A DNA stretch of 7,467 nt from positions 1 through 7,467 of the forward strand of contig NZ_ABZS01000078.1 of the NCBI RefSeq assembly GCF_000173615.1, read 5' to 3'. Shown here in pieces: positions 6,146 through 7,467 of the stretch (position 1 is the first letter of the stretch; every line of letters starts with the position of its first letter). The position numbers and the translations under genes were made by a program. The DNA comes from Sulfurihydrogenibium yellowstonense SS-5 (GTDB taxonomy: Bacteria; Aquificota; Aquificia; Aquificales; Hydrogenothermaceae). The notes below the pieces were generated by a model. That model was given only the letters and a program-made list of their open reading frames with translations, ran no database searches and was not told the DNA's origin.

Positions 6146-6150
6146 TCAAC

Positions 6151-7467
6151 ATGGCTGAAAAGCTTGTAATGTGGCTTAACGAAGTGGGTATGGAGGACAT
6201 AGAGTTAGTAGGTGGTAAGAACGCATCTCTTGGTGAGATGATCAAAGGACTTTCACCTATCGGTGTAAAAATTCCAATGGGGTTTGTTGTAACATCTAAA
6301 GCTTATCATTACTTTATTGATTATAACAATTTAAGAGACAAAATTCGTGAAGCGTTAGCAGGTTTAGACCCAAATAACATTGAAGATTTATCAAGAAGAG
6401 GTTTAACAGTTAGAGAACTAATTAAAGGTGGACAGTTTCCGGAAGATTTAAAAAATGAAATACTAAAAGCATATGAAGAATTAAGCAAAATGTATGGTCA
6501 GTTTAGAGTTGACGTTGCTGTTAGGTCTTCTGCTACTGCTGAAGACTTGCCAAATGCATCCTTTGCGGGTCAGCAAGATACATACTTAAATATCAAAGGT
6601 GATGAAACATTACTATCAGCTATAAGAAGCTGTTTTGCTTCTTTATTTACAGATAGAGCTATTTCTTACAGAGAGGCGTTTAAATTTGACCATTTTGCAA
6701 TAGGGCTTGCTGTAGGCGTACAAAAGATGGTTAGGTCTGACCTTGCAGCATCCGGTGTTTCATTCTCCTTAGACACTGACAGTGGATTTAGAGATGTGGT
6801 TTTAATAAACGCGTCTTACGGGCTTGGTGAGATGGTAGTCCAGGGTGCAGTCACTCCGGACGAATTCTTAGTATTTAAACCAACTTTAAAAGAAGGATAT
6901 GAAGCAATCATCGAGAAAAAACTTGGAAAAAAGACGCATAAAATGGTTTATGGAACAGACCCAGGCGAAAGAACAAAAATCGTGGCAGTTTCTAAAGAAG
7001 ACCAGGCTAAATTCTGCCTTGAAGACCATGAAGTTTTAAAGCTTGCAAAATGGGTAATGGCAATAGAAGAGTACTATACAAATAAATATGGAAAATGGAC
7101 ACCTATGGACGTAGAATGGGCAAAAGATGGAGAATTAAATGAGTTGTTTGTAGTTCAGGCAAGACCAGAAACAATCCATTCAAGAAAAGACCATTCTAAG
7201 TTAATCACATATAAAATAACAGAACCCTACGAGGAAAGAATTAAGAAAAGAATCTTGGAAGGTATAGCTGTAGGTGATAAAGTAGCCTTTGGAAAAGTAA
7301 GAATACTACACGATTTAGAAGATGCAAAAGAGTTTCAAGCAGGAGAGGTTCTTGTTACAGATATGACAGACCCGGACTGGGAACCAATCATGAAAAAAGC
7401 GGCTGCAATAGTAACAAATAAAGGCGGAAGAACTTGCCACGCAGCAATTGTAGCGAGAGAGCTTGGC
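6151..7467 (+). CDS. ppsA: Phosphoenolpyruvate synthase (pyruvate, water dikinase), N-terminal 439 residues (3' end beyond window)
   Basis: Converts pyruvate, ATP and water to phosphoenolpyruvate, AMP and phosphate, feeding gluconeogenesis. In autotrophs that fix CO2 through pyruvate it is a main route to sugars. The N-terminal ATP-grasp nucleotide-binding domain shows GGKNASLGEM (21-30), VRSSATAEDLPNASFAGQQD (124-143), ASGVSFSLDTDSGF (200-213), SYGLGEMVVQGAVTPDEF (222-239) and VEWAKDG...VVQARPET (321-341). The phosphohistidine domain follows with TDMTDPDWEP (403-412) and GGRTCHAAIVARELG (425-439); H430 is the phospho-carrier His (His421 in E. coli). The window ends just after this motif, so the C-terminal PEP/pyruvate-binding TIM-barrel, roughly half of a usual protein of about 800 residues, is not seen. 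The SYGLGEMVVQG and TCHAA signatures fit PEP synthase better than pyruvate phosphate dikinase. It begins 5 bp after glyS on the same strand, probably in one operon. Confidence 0.96.
   Translation, partial: MAEKLVMWLNEVGMEDIELVGGKNASLGEMIKGLSPIGVKIPMGFVVTSKAYHYFIDYNNLRDKIREALAGLDPNNIEDLSRRGLTVRELIKGGQFPEDLKNEILKAYEELSKMYGQFRVDVAVRSSATAEDLPNASFAGQQDTYLNIKGDETLLSAIRSCFASLFTDRAISYREAFKFDHFAIGLAVGVQKMVRSDLAASGVSFSLDTDSGFRDVVLINASYGLGEMVVQGAVTPDEFLVFKPTLKEGYEAIIEKKLGKKTHKMVYGTDPGERTKIVAVSKEDQAKFCLEDHEVLKLAKWVMAIEEYYTNKYGKWTPMDVEWAKDGELNELFVVQARPETIHSRKDHSKLITYKITEPYEERIKKRILEGIAVGDKVAFGKVRILHDLEDAKEFQAGEVLVTDMTDPDWEPIMKKAAAIVTNKGGRTCHAAIVARELG

Overview
The window is an AT-rich, gene-dense piece of chromosome from a bacterium. 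Proteins rich in Lys, Glu and Ile, a low G+C content and the style of the housekeeping proteins suggest a thermophilic, chemolithotrophic lineage such as the Aquificota (Hydrogenothermaceae/Sulfurihydrogenibium-like). That placement is an inference from general resemblance; no database was consulted. The two-subunit glycyl-tRNA synthetase (glyQ + glyS) shows directly that this is a bacterial locus.

Layout. Two groups of genes diverge from an intergenic region at about 3019-3234. On the minus strand, reading leftward, are truA (tRNA pseudouridine synthase, 3018-2287), a 289-bp repeat-rich intergenic stretch (1998-2286), era (ribosome-assembly GTPase, 1997-1074), and the first 353 codons of an MgtE-type magnesium transporter (1059-1, cut by the window edge). 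On the plus strand are glyQ (3235-4128), glyS (4109 or 4106 to 6145, overlapping the end of glyQ) and, 5 bp further, the first 439 codons of phosphoenolpyruvate synthase (6151 to the window end, cut just after the catalytic His). Tight spacing suggests two transcription units, era-mgtE and glyQ-glyS-ppsA, with truA expressed on its own promoter.

How the genes fit together. Most of the content is translation: tRNA modification (TruA), 30S maturation (Era) and tRNA-Gly charging (GlyQS). It is coupled on one side to Mg2+ uptake (MgtE) and on the other to the first committed gluconeogenic step from pyruvate (PpsA). No mobile element, CRISPR array, defence or secretion system is visible.

The least ordinary part is intergenic. 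Four short dispersed repeats of one family, here called A-D, alternate in orientation (-,+,-,+) around truA. Copies B and D fold into the same hairpin: an outer 5-bp stem, a symmetric GA/GA internal loop, an inner 4-bp stem and a GTAA tetraloop, with compensatory changes in the stems. Copy A keeps the design with a 2-bp inner stem and a GTTA loop; copy C is degenerate. The truA and glyQ promoters also share a 12-base element (TATGTTAAAATA), which in truA lies so close to the ATG that the mRNA is predicted to be nearly leaderless.
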